Source of the DNA: Planktothrix rubescens CCAP 1459/22 | GTDB lineage: Bacteria > Cyanobacteriota > Cyanobacteriia > Cyanobacteriales > Microcoleaceae | Direction: 5' to 3' | Assembly (NCBI GenBank): GCA_904830895.1 | Contig: LR882958.1 | Location: forward strand, 4,917,501 to 4,981,500 | Length of the DNA: 64,000 nt | Part shown: piece after piece, positions 23,757-32,906 of the stretch | How the letters are laid out: every line of letters begins with the position of its first letter | Position numbering within the stretch: the stretch's first letter is position 1 | Notes under the pieces: model-generated | The model's database searches: none | The model's input: the letters and a program-made list of their open reading frames with translations, nothing else | Told to the model about the DNA's origin: nothing | Position numbers and translations under genes: made by a program

Positions 23757-26147
23757 CTATAATTTATTGCGATTCCGACGAGCGGAACGTAATAATTTTA
23801 CCCGATAAGGATCGGCATCAGTACGCCAGTAGACACGATAACCCCTGATTTGAGCACAATGATCTTCTAAACATTTTAACCAACCCAGGCGCGTTTGAAT
23901 CAACCCAAAGTTATCGAATAGCCCCCATTTTTCCTCTTGGTCAGAGAGTTTTACCAACTGTTGATGGTGGGGATACTCTGGGGTGACTAAGGTGTGTTTA
24001 CGATGCAAAATTGGCGGGTTGGGGCCATCATAAGTTTGATAGCTAACATGAAGATCCCGCAGGTCAATTTGCATACAGTTACTCAAGGTCGGATGGGTTT
24101 CGAGATCAAAATCTGCGGAAAATAAATAGGAAATTTTGGGAGTTTTGATATGAAACTTAATTAAGTTTGCCCCTTCAGGACGACCCAGGGTTTGACTAGC
24201 ACATCCTTCATAGAGTCGCAGTAATGGAGATAGTTTTTCCAATGCTGAAATATGAATCCAGAGGGAATTGGCTCGTTTTTGACCCAATTCACTGTTTTGG
24301 CAATGGTTAGCAATAATTTTAGGATCACCCAGAGTATATAACATTAAATCTGCTAAATCACAAGATTTTCTATAACTACCGAATAAACCTTTTATATCAT
24401 TTTTCATTGCTTCTGAAAGTTGAAACAGTTTCGGACGACGACTAAATCGACTTAAGGCAATATAAACCAGTAAATCTTGACGGCGTTTATGGGCGATTAC
24501 GTCCCATTCTTCGGGATTTGTAACTTGTAAAATAATTTGAAAAGCTCGTTTAATAGTGCCAAATTCCTGTTGAATTTGTTCGGCTTCTGGAAGTTCGGTT
24601 TCCACAGGTAAACGACCGCGATCGCTGATAAATTCAATTAAAGGTTGGAGTAATTCTTGATAATCTTCAAACCGTTTTAAGTTTAAACGAATTCGGGGAG
24701 AAGTTAACCGAGATCGGAAGCGAGAAGCTCGAAATTTTTCGGCTTCGCTCTCATCTCGAAACACAATATAAACCCCTAAATCTAAGGGAATTGCATCAAC
24801 ATTTAAGGCTTGATCAATATAAACTTTAAGTTCTTCCTGTTGATAATATTTTTGAAAGGTATTGCGACTGGTAATCACCCCATCCCCATACACCATAATC
24901 CCTTTTTCTTGAGCATCCACTAATACTTGTGCTGCAACAATTAAAACTTTTTGAGCTAAATTCCAGGCTTGAATTAAGGCTTCCCGTCGTTCGTTTTGAC
25001 ATTCAATTACATTAATCACATATCCCAAATTCACAATATCCGATTCTATTTGGGGAGTCTGGGGAGAATAATAAGGATCCCATCCGCTCCCTGTATACCC
25101 CTGTTCAGCTAACCGTTGAATATCTCCCCCATATCCACAACCATAATCAAAAAAAGTGCTATGTTCTTGAAATACTTCCGCTTCCAGGGCTAAACGCACC
25201 GGACGGGATAAGTTTTTACGGGGAATAGCGGCACGATGGCGTTCAATTTTGGGTGAAAAATGTAAGGCATTTTCGGAATTAAATTCGGTTAAATTATTAG
25301 TTATTTCTGAAAGTTTCATCACCCGATGATCATGGATTTCTACCCCATGTTTATGTAAGTGTTGTTGCCAACCTTTGCGAGTTCCAATAGTTCGGTATAA
25401 ACGAGTTTCTGAGTTAATAAATTCTTGAAGGGATGAAAATTTAGGTGTTTCTAATAATCCTAATCTTTCTTCGGTTTTGGTGAGTTGTTTAAACGTTTGG
25501 TAATTGGGATAACTGGGTGTAACAAAGGTTTCTTTTCGATGTAAAATTGGAGGATTATCACTATTAGAATAATCCATAATATTTACCTGTCCAGTTTTAA
25601 CATTTACTTGAAAACTAGCTGTTAAGGCAGGATGGGGATCTTGATCAAAATCAGGATAAAATAAATAAGAAATTAATGATTGATTGGTATGAAATTTAAT
25701 CAGAGTAAAGGGTTTGAATGAAGGTAAATAAAAACGACTTAATTGTTCGTATATTCTTAATACAATATTTAACTCTGGTAAAGCCGAACGATGAATATAT
25801 AAAGCGTTTGGTAGTTTTTTCCCTAGGGAACTTTGCTGACAATATTGAGTAATAATATTCAGATTTTCAACGGTTATTAATAATTGATTAATCAAAATAC
25901 AGGTCTGTTGATAACTGCCAAAATAGTTGCAGATTTCCCGTTGAAATTCGGTCGTAAAATCATCAAAAGCTTTCAGACGGGGGGGAACTTGTCTTTGTAG
26001 AGCTTGTATAGCCAAAAACATCAGCAAATCATTCCCAACAGCAACATCACGGTTAGGAGAATTCAGTTGAGTTAAAACCTCAGAGGTGGTAAGGGATTCC
26101 CCAGAGTAACTCTGGGGAGGAAAAACAAGATGATGACTACTACTCAT
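23757..26147 (-). CDS. DNA phosphorothioation-associated putative methyltransferase with duplicated flanking domains
   Basis: A 796-residue protein. The central SAM-binding fold contains FDYGCGYGG (residues 333-341), a good motif I, followed by GSGWDPYY and the NLGYVINVIE segment. This core matches the family annotated as phosphorothioation-associated methyltransferase. Residues about 38-275 and 554-772 are clear copies of each other: both contain FGSY, CQ-SLG, LIKFH, ISYLF-DFD-HP-L, PPILHRK-FVTP-YP. The copies sit on each side of the catalytic core. No dnd genes are nearby. It may modify DNA or a sulfur-modified substrate; the target is inferred. Confidence 0.85.
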   Translation of the reverse strand: MSSSHHLVFPPQSYSGESLTTSEVLTQLNSPNRDVAVGNDLLMFLAIQALQRQVPPRLKAFDDFTTEFQREICNYFGSYQQTCILINQLLITVENLNIITQYCQQSSLGKKLPNALYIHRSALPELNIVLRIYEQLSRFYLPSFKPFTLIKFHTNQSLISYLFYPDFDQDPHPALTASFQVNVKTGQVNIMDYSNSDNPPILHRKETFVTPSYPNYQTFKQLTKTEERLGLLETPKFSSLQEFINSETRLYRTIGTRKGWQQHLHKHGVEIHDHRVMKLSEITNNLTEFNSENALHFSPKIERHRAAIPRKNLSRPVRLALEAEVFQEHSTFFDYGCGYGGDIQRLAEQGYTGSGWDPYYSPQTPQIESDIVNLGYVINVIECQNERREALIQAWNLAQKVLIVAAQVLVDAQEKGIMVYGDGVITSRNTFQKYYQQEELKVYIDQALNVDAIPLDLGVYIVFRDESEAEKFRASRFRSRLTSPRIRLNLKRFEDYQELLQPLIEFISDRGRLPVETELPEAEQIQQEFGTIKRAFQIILQVTNPEEWDVIAHKRRQDLLVYIALSRFSRRPKLFQLSEAMKNDIKGLFGSYRKSCDLADLMLYTLGDPKIIANHCQNSELGQKRANSLWIHISALEKLSPLLRLYEGCASQTLGRPEGANLIKFHIKTPKISYLFSADFDLETHPTLSNCMQIDLRDLHVSYQTYDGPNPPILHRKHTLVTPEYPHHQQLVKLSDQEEKWGLFDNFGLIQTRLGWLKCLEDHCAQIRGYRVYWRTDADPYRVKLLRSARRNRNKL

Positions 26148-26251
26148 TCATCTGACCCCCATGAAAACGCGGCAGTTTGTTCTGATTTTAAGGCAAGAAA
26201 CCGGAATTAACAATTAAGAATAATGAAGTTTAACCTAAGAATTTCTTAACT

Positions 26252-28045
26252 ATGGCTAACGAATCTCTATTTCCGTCTAAATCTCCATATCTGACAATCC
26301 CAACCCAACAAAATTCAATCATCCAACGTCGTCGGACTCATAAAGGGGTGATTTTATTATTGTTAATTGGGTGTTTTTTTGGAGGTTTAGGAATTAAACT
26401 GATACAGTTACAATTAATCGAGGGAGAATATAATCGTATTCGGGCGGAAAATAACCGTTTACGTCTGATTCCTGTCCCGGCTAAACGGGGTCAAATTTTA
26501 GACCGAAAAGGAGATTTATTAGCGGGAAGTCAACTCTCGCGTTCCGTATATTTATGGCCCCAAGAACAGTCTCCTGAACAATGGAAAATCACGGCGGAAC
26601 AACTCCATACTATTTTAAATCTTCCCGCTTCTGAGATTCTGCAAAAATTAGAAAAAACTGGATATAGATCTCGAATTCCAGTCAGAGTGAGTCCGAATCT
26701 TTCTGCTGAAATGTTTATTGGTTTAGCAGAAAAAGTGGAAAATTTACATGGTGTTGAAGTGCGGGGAGAATCTCGGCGTCATTATCCCAATGGAAAATTA
26801 GCGGCTCATATTTTAGGTTATATTGGAGAGGCAACACCGGAAGAATTAAAAGCAAATCCTAATTATCCGATGGGAATGATGGTCGGAAAAATGGGAGTTG
26901 AAAAATTAGTAAATTCCCAAATCAAAGGTATTTGGGGGAATAGATTAATTGAAGTCGATGCCAAAGGTCAGGAAATTCAAGAGTTAGGGTTACAATCTCC
27001 TAAACCGGGTCAATCGGTTCAGTTAACATTAGATTTAGAATTACAAAAAACCGCCGAAAAAGCCTTAGCAAATCGTCGAGGGGCGGTGGTGGTTTTAGAT
27101 GTTAAAACCGGAGCTATTTTAGCATTAGCTAGTGGCCCAACTTTTGATCCTAATTTATTTACAAATCAGGTAACAAATCAGGACTGGAAAAAGCTACAAA
27201 GTGCGGAACAACCGTTATTAAATCGAGCTTTACAGGGATATCCTCCGGGGAGTACCTTTAAGATTGTCACCACCACGGCGGGAATTGAATCGGGGAATTT
27301 TTCCATTACTTCTAAAATCCCTACTGCTGCATCAATTAAAATTGGGGGAATTTCTTTTAATGAACATGGAAAAGGTTATGGTATAATTGGATTTAAAGAA
27401 GCTTTAGCTTTTAGTAGTAATACCTTTTTCTATCAGGTTGGGGTGAAAACGGGGCCAGAAAATATTGCTAAATGGGGTAAAGAATTAGGAATTGCTGGGA
27501 CAATTAATTTGGATTTATTGGGGTTAGATGGCGCAAATCCCGGGCAAATTCCTACTCCTAAAGAGAAAGAAAAATTATATGGCGAACCTTGGTATATTGG
27601 GGATACGGTGACCATGGCAATTGGTCAAGGTTTAGTCTTAGTCACCCCGTTAGAATTAGCTGTGATGGTTTCTACTGTGGCTAATAGCGGTTGGCGAGTT
27701 CAACCCCATTTATTAATATCTCAAACTAATACAATTCAAACAAAACCGATTAAAACTAAGATTTCTGTATCTACTTTAAATCTGATTCAGGCTGGGTTAA
27801 TTGATGTAGTAAAAAAAGGAACCGGACGGGGTTTAAATGATGGTTCAATTCCTTTAACGGGAGGAAAAACAGGAACGGTGGAAATCCATGGACAGCCTGA
27901 TAATGCGATGTATGTGGGGTTTGGGCCTGCGAATAAACCAGAAATTGCGATCGCCGTTGTCGTCGAAGCCGGGGGATATGGGGCGGTTTCTGCAGCTCCA
28001 ATTGCTCAGGATATTTTTAAAACCTATTTTAGCAATAGGAAATAG
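26252..28045 (+). CDS. mrdA: Penicillin-binding protein 2 (peptidoglycan transpeptidase)
   Basis: A 597-residue class B PBP for lateral wall synthesis. A short cytoplasmic tail precedes one transmembrane helix (residues 32-50). The dimerisation/pedestal region (50-250) includes the RGQILDRKG motif. The transpeptidase domain has the catalytic tetrad STFK (334-337), SSN (388-390) and KTG (539-541). The length fits PBP2 rather than the septal FtsI. The start at 26252 lacks an obvious Shine-Dalgarno, as is common in cyanobacteria. The gene is solitary; a short repeat follows its stop. Confidence 0.93.
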   Translation: MANESLFPSKSPYLTIPTQQNSIIQRRRTHKGVILLLLIGCFFGGLGIKLIQLQLIEGEYNRIRAENNRLRLIPVPAKRGQILDRKGDLLAGSQLSRSVYLWPQEQSPEQWKITAEQLHTILNLPASEILQKLEKTGYRSRIPVRVSPNLSAEMFIGLAEKVENLHGVEVRGESRRHYPNGKLAAHILGYIGEATPEELKANPNYPMGMMVGKMGVEKLVNSQIKGIWGNRLIEVDAKGQEIQELGLQSPKPGQSVQLTLDLELQKTAEKALANRRGAVVVLDVKTGAILALASGPTFDPNLFTNQVTNQDWKKLQSAEQPLLNRALQGYPPGSTFKIVTTTAGIESGNFSITSKIPTAASIKIGGISFNEHGKGYGIIGFKEALAFSSNTFFYQVGVKTGPENIAKWGKELGIAGTINLDLLGLDGANPGQIPTPKEKEKLYGEPWYIGDTVTMAIGQGLVLVTPLELAVMVSTVANSGWRVQPHLLISQTNTIQTKPIKTKISVSTLNLIQAGLIDVVKKGTGRGLNDGSIPLTGGKTGTVEIHGQPDNAMYVGFGPANKPEIAIAVVVEAGGYGAVSAAPIAQDIFKTYFSNRK

Positions 28046-28047
28046 CC

Positions 28048-28100
28048 CCCCCAAACCCCCCGTGTACGGGCAGGGCTAGGGGAACTGTTCCCTGTTCCCT
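28048..28100. repeat. C/G-run palindromic repeat between mrdA and uvrA
   Basis: A short repeat with ccccccaaaccccccgt facing acgggcagggctagggg, followed by ttccctgttccct. It is a degraded relative of the perfect palindrome at 50008-50041, and lies between two converging genes, where it could act as a bidirectional terminator. Confidence 0.55.
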
Positions 28101-28122
28101 GCTATACTGACATTTTATGGCC

Positions 28123-31100
28123 TCACACCCCAGGCGCGACTGCTATATTTGTAGAATCATGTTGTTTTAACACCTGTTTTAAATAAATCCCGGTATAAGA
28201 TTTATCATTTTTAACAATATCTTCCGGGGTTCCTTCGGCAATTAATTCCCCCCCTTTATCTCCCCCCTCTGGCCCTAAATCAATTACCCAATCTGCACAA
28301 CGAATTACATCTAAATTATGTTCAATTACTAAAATAGAATTACCTTTATCCACTAATCTTTGCAATACATTTAATAATTGATGCACGTCATAAAAGGATA
28401 AACCCGTTGTAGGTTCGTCAATTAAATATAACGTTTTTCCCGTGGCTCTTTTAGATAATTCCGATGCTAATTTAACCCGTTGGGCTTCTCCTCCTGATAG
28501 CGTTGGGGCGGGTTGTCCTAACTGAATATAACCCAAACCGACATCCACTAAAGTTTGTAACCGACCTGCCGCCCTGGGGATATTTTGAAACACTTCTAAA
28601 GCTGTTTCTACGGGCATATTTAACACATCTGCTATCGAATATCCTTTATATTTTACCTGTAAGGTTTCCCTGTTATATCTGGCTCCTTTGCACACTTCAC
28701 ACTGCACATAAACATCGGGTAAAAAGTTCATTTCAATCACATTAACACCCTGTCCTCCGCAGGCTTCACACCGCCCTCCTTTAACATTAAAAGAAAATTG
28801 TCCGGCTTTATAACCTCTGGCTTTTGCTTCAATTGTTTCTGTAAAAACCTCTCGAATAATATCAAAAACTCCGGTATAAGTTGCGGGGTTAGATCTGGGG
28901 GTTCGACCAATGGGAGATTGATCAATTACAATTACTTTATCTAATACTTCTAATCCTTCTATGGCTTTTAAATCCTTGGGAAAAGGCACTTTTTTGGTAA
29001 AATGATGTTGTAAAGCCGGATACAGTAATTCACTCATTAAGGTAGATTTTCCCGAACCAGAAACTCCGGTAATACTAACCAGTTTTCCTAACGGAATTTC
29101 CACGGTAATATTATTTAAGTTATTGCGGGTAGCGTTAATTAATTTAATCCGTTTTCCATTTCCTTTTCTTCTTTCCGTAGGGGTTTCGATTTGTTTTCTT
29201 CCTGATAAATAAGCACCTGTTAAAGAGCGCTCAGTTTTTAACAAAACCTCTATATTTCCCTGAGCAACAATTTCGCCTCCATGTACTCCCGCCCCCGGCC
29301 CAATATCAACTAAATGATCCGCCGCCCGAATGGTTTCTTCATCGTGTTCGACCACAATTAAAGTATTACCTAAATCCCGTAATTTTATCAAGGTATTTAA
29401 TAGTTTGGTATTATCCCGTTGATGTAACCCAATACTCGGTTCATCTAATACATATAAAACCCCCGTTAAACCCGCCCCAATTTGAGTCGCTAACCGAATG
29501 CGTTGGGCTTCTCCTCCTGATAGGGTAGATGCGGTTCTAGCTAAGGTTAAATAGTCTAATCCTACATCGAGTAAAAATTGCAATCTGGCTCTAATTTCCC
29601 GTAGGACTAATTCCGCTATTTTTGCCTGTCTTTCGGTTAGGTTTAACTGATTAATTCGGTTTAAACAATCCTGAATAGAAACCCCCGTTAATTCATCTAT
29701 TTGATATTGTCCAACTCGCACCGATAGGGCTTCGGGTTTTAGTTTTTTTCCTAAACAAACTTCGCAAGGTTGATCAATTAAATATTGTTCTAATTTCTGC
29801 TTTTGTAATTCGGAAGCACTATCTTGATATTGACGTTGTAATAATGGAATTACCCCGGCGTAGGGTCGATAATATCCTTTATTTTCTCGATAGCGAGAAT
29901 CTGTTTCAATTAAAATAGGTTCCTCTGAACCATAAAGGATAATATGTTGTTGTTCTTTTGTGAGTTGATTCCAAGGGGTTGTAATCTCGAAACCAAAAGC
30001 TTGACCGATACTATGCAATATTGATAAATAATAGGAATTATCCTTATCTGACCAAGGAGCAATTGCAGTATAAACTGGTTGAGTTAAGTCGGGAATTACT
30101 AACTCTGGGGAAAAGGTTTTTAGATGTCCTAAACCATGACAATTCGGACAAGCACCAAAGGGAGAATTAAACGAAAATAACCGAGGAGAAAGTTCTTCCA
30201 TTACCGCCCCATGTTCGGGACAGGCAAAATTTTCTGAAAATACCAATTGTAAAGATCCTATCCCTTCATTTAGATTATCCAGATTAACTCCCCCCTTGGT
30301 AAGGGGGGCTGGGGGGGTCAGTTCGTCGCTATTTTCTGGATCTTTTTGGTTTTCAAAGCTTGCCTGTTTTGATGTTATTGGTGTATCATTAGTATTAGAT
30401 GTATCATCTAATATTCCTATAATCGCAATTCCATTAGACTGTTTTAAACAGGTTGTTAAGGAATCGGCGAGACGTTCTTGTAGTCCGGGTTTTTTAATTA
30501 AGCGGTCAATAACAATTTCAATATTATGAATATGGTTTTTATCTAATTCAATATTTTCTGATAGTTCAAAAATCTCATTATTCACCCTAACCCGCACAAA
30601 TCCTTGGGAGGCTAAACTCGATAATAACTTGCGGTGAGTTCCCTTTTTCCCCCTAACAACCGGAGCCAGGATCATAAATTTTGTCCGGTCTGGAAGTTCC
30701 ATGATCCGATCGCACATTTCATCAATAGTTTGGGGCGCAATATTGCGATCACACATCGGACAATGGGGCTGTCCAGCCCGACCAAATAGCAACCGCAAAT
30801 AATCATAAATCTCCGTCACCGTCCCAACGGTAGACCGAGGGTTATGGGAGGTTGATTTTTGGTCAATGGAAATGGCGGGACTCAAGCCATCGATCGCATC
30901 GACATCGGGTTTATCCAGTTGTCCGAGGAATTGGCGGGCGTAGGCGCTCAGGGACTCCACATAGCGGCGCTGACCTTCGGCGAAGATGGTATCAAAGGCG
31001 AGGGACGATTTCCCAGAGCCGGAAACCCCGGTAAAAACGATCAGGCGATCGCGCGGTAACTCCAAATCAACATTTTTCAAGTTATGTTGTTTCGCCCCCC

Positions 31101-31167
31101 GAATGCGGATGGTGTTGGGGGAGTTGTTGGGATAGGGTAGGGGGTCAGAGAGTAATTTTGAGTTCAC
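28123..31167 (-). CDS. uvrA: Excinuclease ABC subunit A
   Basis: A 1014-residue nucleotide-excision repair ATPase that scans DNA with UvrB. Two ABC cassettes are present, with P-loops GVSGSGKSSLAF near residue 47 and GVSGSGKSTLMS near 705 and matching LSGGEAQR signatures. Zinc-finger cysteines occur in CPNCHGLG and CEACGGQG. It is about 45-70 residues longer than usual. The excess lies at about residues 255-300, a polar insertion with ELTPPAPLTKGG encoded by a palindromic repeat (30290-30308). The insertion precedes the conserved SENFACPEHG, so the frame and core are intact. Confidence 0.96.
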   Translation of the reverse strand: MNSKLLSDPLPYPNNSPNTIRIRGAKQHNLKNVDLELPRDRLIVFTGVSGSGKSSLAFDTIFAEGQRRYVESLSAYARQFLGQLDKPDVDAIDGLSPAISIDQKSTSHNPRSTVGTVTEIYDYLRLLFGRAGQPHCPMCDRNIAPQTIDEMCDRIMELPDRTKFMILAPVVRGKKGTHRKLLSSLASQGFVRVRVNNEIFELSENIELDKNHIHNIEIVIDRLIKKPGLQERLADSLTTCLKQSNGIAIIGILDDTSNTNDTPITSKQASFENQKDPENSDELTPPAPLTKGGVNLDNLNEGIGSLQLVFSENFACPEHGAVMEELSPRLFSFNSPFGACPNCHGLGHLKTFSPELVIPDLTQPVYTAIAPWSDKDNSYYLSILHSIGQAFGFEITTPWNQLTKEQQHIILYGSEEPILIETDSRYRENKGYYRPYAGVIPLLQRQYQDSASELQKQKLEQYLIDQPCEVCLGKKLKPEALSVRVGQYQIDELTGVSIQDCLNRINQLNLTERQAKIAELVLREIRARLQFLLDVGLDYLTLARTASTLSGGEAQRIRLATQIGAGLTGVLYVLDEPSIGLHQRDNTKLLNTLIKLRDLGNTLIVVEHDEETIRAADHLVDIGPGAGVHGGEIVAQGNIEVLLKTERSLTGAYLSGRKQIETPTERRKGNGKRIKLINATRNNLNNITVEIPLGKLVSITGVSGSGKSTLMSELLYPALQHHFTKKVPFPKDLKAIEGLEVLDKVIVIDQSPIGRTPRSNPATYTGVFDIIREVFTETIEAKARGYKAGQFSFNVKGGRCEACGGQGVNVIEMNFLPDVYVQCEVCKGARYNRETLQVKYKGYSIADVLNMPVETALEVFQNIPRAAGRLQTLVDVGLGYIQLGQPAPTLSGGEAQRVKLASELSKRATGKTLYLIDEPTTGLSFYDVHQLLNVLQRLVDKGNSILVIEHNLDVIRCADWVIDLGPEGGDKGGELIAEGTPEDIVKNDKSYTGIYLKQVLKQHDSTNIAVAPGV
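30290..30308. repeat. In-frame palindromic repeat inside uvrA
   Basis: The 19-mer ccccccttggtaagggggg is a perfect-arm palindrome inside uvrA. It is part of an interspersed C/G-run repeat (…aaggggggctgggggggtc) of a type normally found between genes. On the coding strand it is read as the peptide PPAPLTKGG without disrupting the frame. Confidence 0.7.
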
Positions 31168-31299
31168 TACATTTCGAGTGGTACAGTCCTTAATTATCTT
31201 AGCGTTACCATTGGCATCTGGGAGTTGTGAATCTGAAAAGGGACTGTTACTATATTATGAGATAGTAAAAATCCTAGTAATAAAATACAGCTTAAAAAA

Positions 31300-31920
31300 A
31301 TGGAAATCAACATTAATAGTACAATCCCATCAGTGAAATCTGAAAAACCTTTTCCAACAAGTCATGAACTCCAGCAGTTTATGGAATGGTTAAAATCAAA
31401 TGAAACTCCCTGGGAAGCAGCCAAGTATTTAGGGGAGTATGAAAAACTAATCATTGAAAATACAATTCGATCTTTGAAGCATAGCCATCCTGATCTATTT
31501 TTAACTTCACAGAGGGAGGAAAAAATAACTGGTGATATTAGTTTTTATCTACATTTAATTGGATACTCTTTAGTCGTAAGTAATAAAACAGCATTAGGTG
31601 AAGCTTTAAAACCCAATATCCTTGATACTTTATCTTTATCTTATAGCTGCTTAATTGAATCTCTCAATTTAATTAAGAATAATATTTTTCTTAAAGAAGA
31701 TGCAAAGCAAGAGATTTTAGAGTATATAAACTATGCCATACAAAAAATTAGTGAAAAGGACAGGGGCAAGAATTTAGAAGATGACAATTATCAGCTTCCT
31801 TTCTGGCAAAAAATCATAGAAATTGGTACAACTGTTTCTCAAGCAGAATGGGAAAAATTACCCAAAGATTTTTCTAAAAACTTTGAACATTATTTGTATG
31901 GGGTTGCTAAAGATTCATGA
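31300..31920 (+). CDS. Predicted antitoxin with a chromophore-less phycobiliprotein-like domain
   Basis: A 206-residue protein. Residues about 17-150 align by eye along the whole length of a phycocyanin/allophycocyanin subunit: FPTSHELQ matches the FLSxTELQ start, AAKYL the AAxAL helix, EEKITGDISFYLHLIGYSLV the KCARDIGYYLRxxTYCLV block, IESLNLIKNN the VEALKYIKAN helix, and EYINYAIQKIS the SYLDYAINALS end. The chromophore Cys of KCARD is replaced (KITGD), so no bilin can be attached there. The last 40 residues (FWQKIIEIGTTVSQAEWEKLPKDFSKNFEHYLYG) look like tails of cyanobacterial VapB-type antitoxins. It overlaps the PIN gene by 4 nt, as in toxin-antitoxin operons. Confidence 0.78.
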   Translation: MEININSTIPSVKSEKPFPTSHELQQFMEWLKSNETPWEAAKYLGEYEKLIIENTIRSLKHSHPDLFLTSQREEKITGDISFYLHLIGYSLVVSNKTALGEALKPNILDTLSLSYSCLIESLNLIKNNIFLKEDAKQEILEYINYAIQKISEKDRGKNLEDDNYQLPFWQKIIEIGTTVSQAEWEKLPKDFSKNFEHYLYGVAKDS

Positions 31921-32330
31921 AGTTTATTTTCTTGGATACTTCATATTTACAAGCTTTAGCTAACCCAGGTGATGATTTACATCAACGTGTCATAGAAGTA
32001 ACAGAAAAGCTGGGTGTGTTTGTTCCTGTTACCAGTGAAATGGTACTTACTGAACTTTTGAATGCCCTATCGAGCAAAGGTCGGTATTTGCGACAAATTG
32101 CACTTGAGATTACTACTAAATTACAAAATGATTCACAGGTTGAAATAGTTATTCAAACCAGCGAATTGTTTAAAAATGCTGTTGGATTTTATAGCCAAAG
32201 ATTGGATAAAGGTTACAGCTTAACAGACTGTGCCTCAATGTTAATTATGCGTCAAAAAGGAATTCAAGATATTTTGACTTATGATAAACATTTTTTGCAA
32301 GAAGGGTTTAATGCTTTGCTTAGAGAATAA
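31917..32330 (+). CDS. PIN-domain RNase toxin (VapC-like)
   Basis: A 137-residue single PIN domain. The metal-binding acidic residues are in place: Asp7 (IFLDTSYL), Glu46 (LTELLNAL), Asp104 (SLTDCASM) and Asp123 (TYDKHF). The family cleaves RNA at specific sites and is neutralised by a cognate antitoxin. It starts in the ATGA overlap with the phycobiliprotein-like gene, which strongly suggests translational coupling. It is followed after 41 bp by another antitoxin gene on the same strand. Confidence 0.9.
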   Translation: MKFIFLDTSYLQALANPGDDLHQRVIEVTEKLGVFVPVTSEMVLTELLNALSSKGRYLRQIALEITTKLQNDSQVEIVIQTSELFKNAVGFYSQRLDKGYSLTDCASMLIMRQKGIQDILTYDKHFLQEGFNALLRE

Positions 32331-32371
32331 GATAACCTTTAGAGGGTATTATAGAAAGAGGTTGACCCAAT

Positions 32372-32674
32372 ATGACAGAGATCAGGATTAATAGTGCAAT
32401 GGATGAAGAAAAAAAGAAACGTTTAGAAGCTAAAGGTTGGAAAGTTGGAACTGTTGCTGAATTTTTAGAACTAACGCCCGAAGAAGCAATGTTAGTTGAA
32501 ATTAAATTAGCCTTAAGTCGGAATAATCAAGAAATTTTAGTCGAAATTAGAGAGGTTAATGATTTTTGGTCAGCGTTACAAGATTTTAGACAAAAGGTAG
32601 ACTTAGAAAGTATTGATGATAATACTTTTGAGAATTTACGCGACAAATTACCTGGGAGAGAGGTTGATTTATGA
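32372..32674 (+). CDS. Antitoxin-like protein, partner of a truncated PIN toxin
   Basis: A 100-residue protein. Residues 10-45 (KKRLEAKGWKVGTVAEFLELTPEEAMLVEIKLAL) match the small helical DNA-binding-like module of HigA/XRE-type antitoxins common in cyanobacteria. The C-terminal half (VNDFWSALQDFRQKVDLESIDDNTFENLRDK) looks like the toxin-binding tail of VapB. It overlaps the next frame by 4 nt (ATGA). That frame starts as a PIN toxin but is cut short, so this antitoxin has lost its own toxin. Confidence 0.78.
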   Translation: MTEIRINSAMDEEKKKRLEAKGWKVGTVAEFLELTPEEAMLVEIKLALSRNNQEILVEIREVNDFWSALQDFRQKVDLESIDDNTFENLRDKLPGREVDL

Positions 32675-32802
32675 CTCTTAAGTATTTACTAGACACTAAT
32701 ATTTTATCAGAGCCTAAACGTCGTTCGACAGAGCGATCGCCTCTATCGGCGCGTAGCCCATCGCATCATTCAACAACAGGAGGAAAATTAATGAGAGACT
32801 AG
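32671..32802 (+). pseudogene. Truncated vapC (PIN toxin) remnant
   Basis: The 43-codon frame begins LKYLLDTNILSEPKR, the classic VapC N-terminus with the first catalytic Asp. After about 17 residues it runs into unrelated sequence containing a HIP1 site and a gcgtagcccatcgc repeat, and then stops. The rest of the PIN domain is missing. The gene overlaps the antitoxin by 4 nt, so the operon layout is preserved. No active toxin is expected. Confidence 0.85.
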
Positions 32803-32906
32803 ACAATTCATAAAGTGTCATACTGTACTAGATTCAGCTATAGTATTATGCTAAGTTAACAACAGTTAATTAAATGCAGAACAATCAAAAATAGGAGATC
32901 ATTGTG

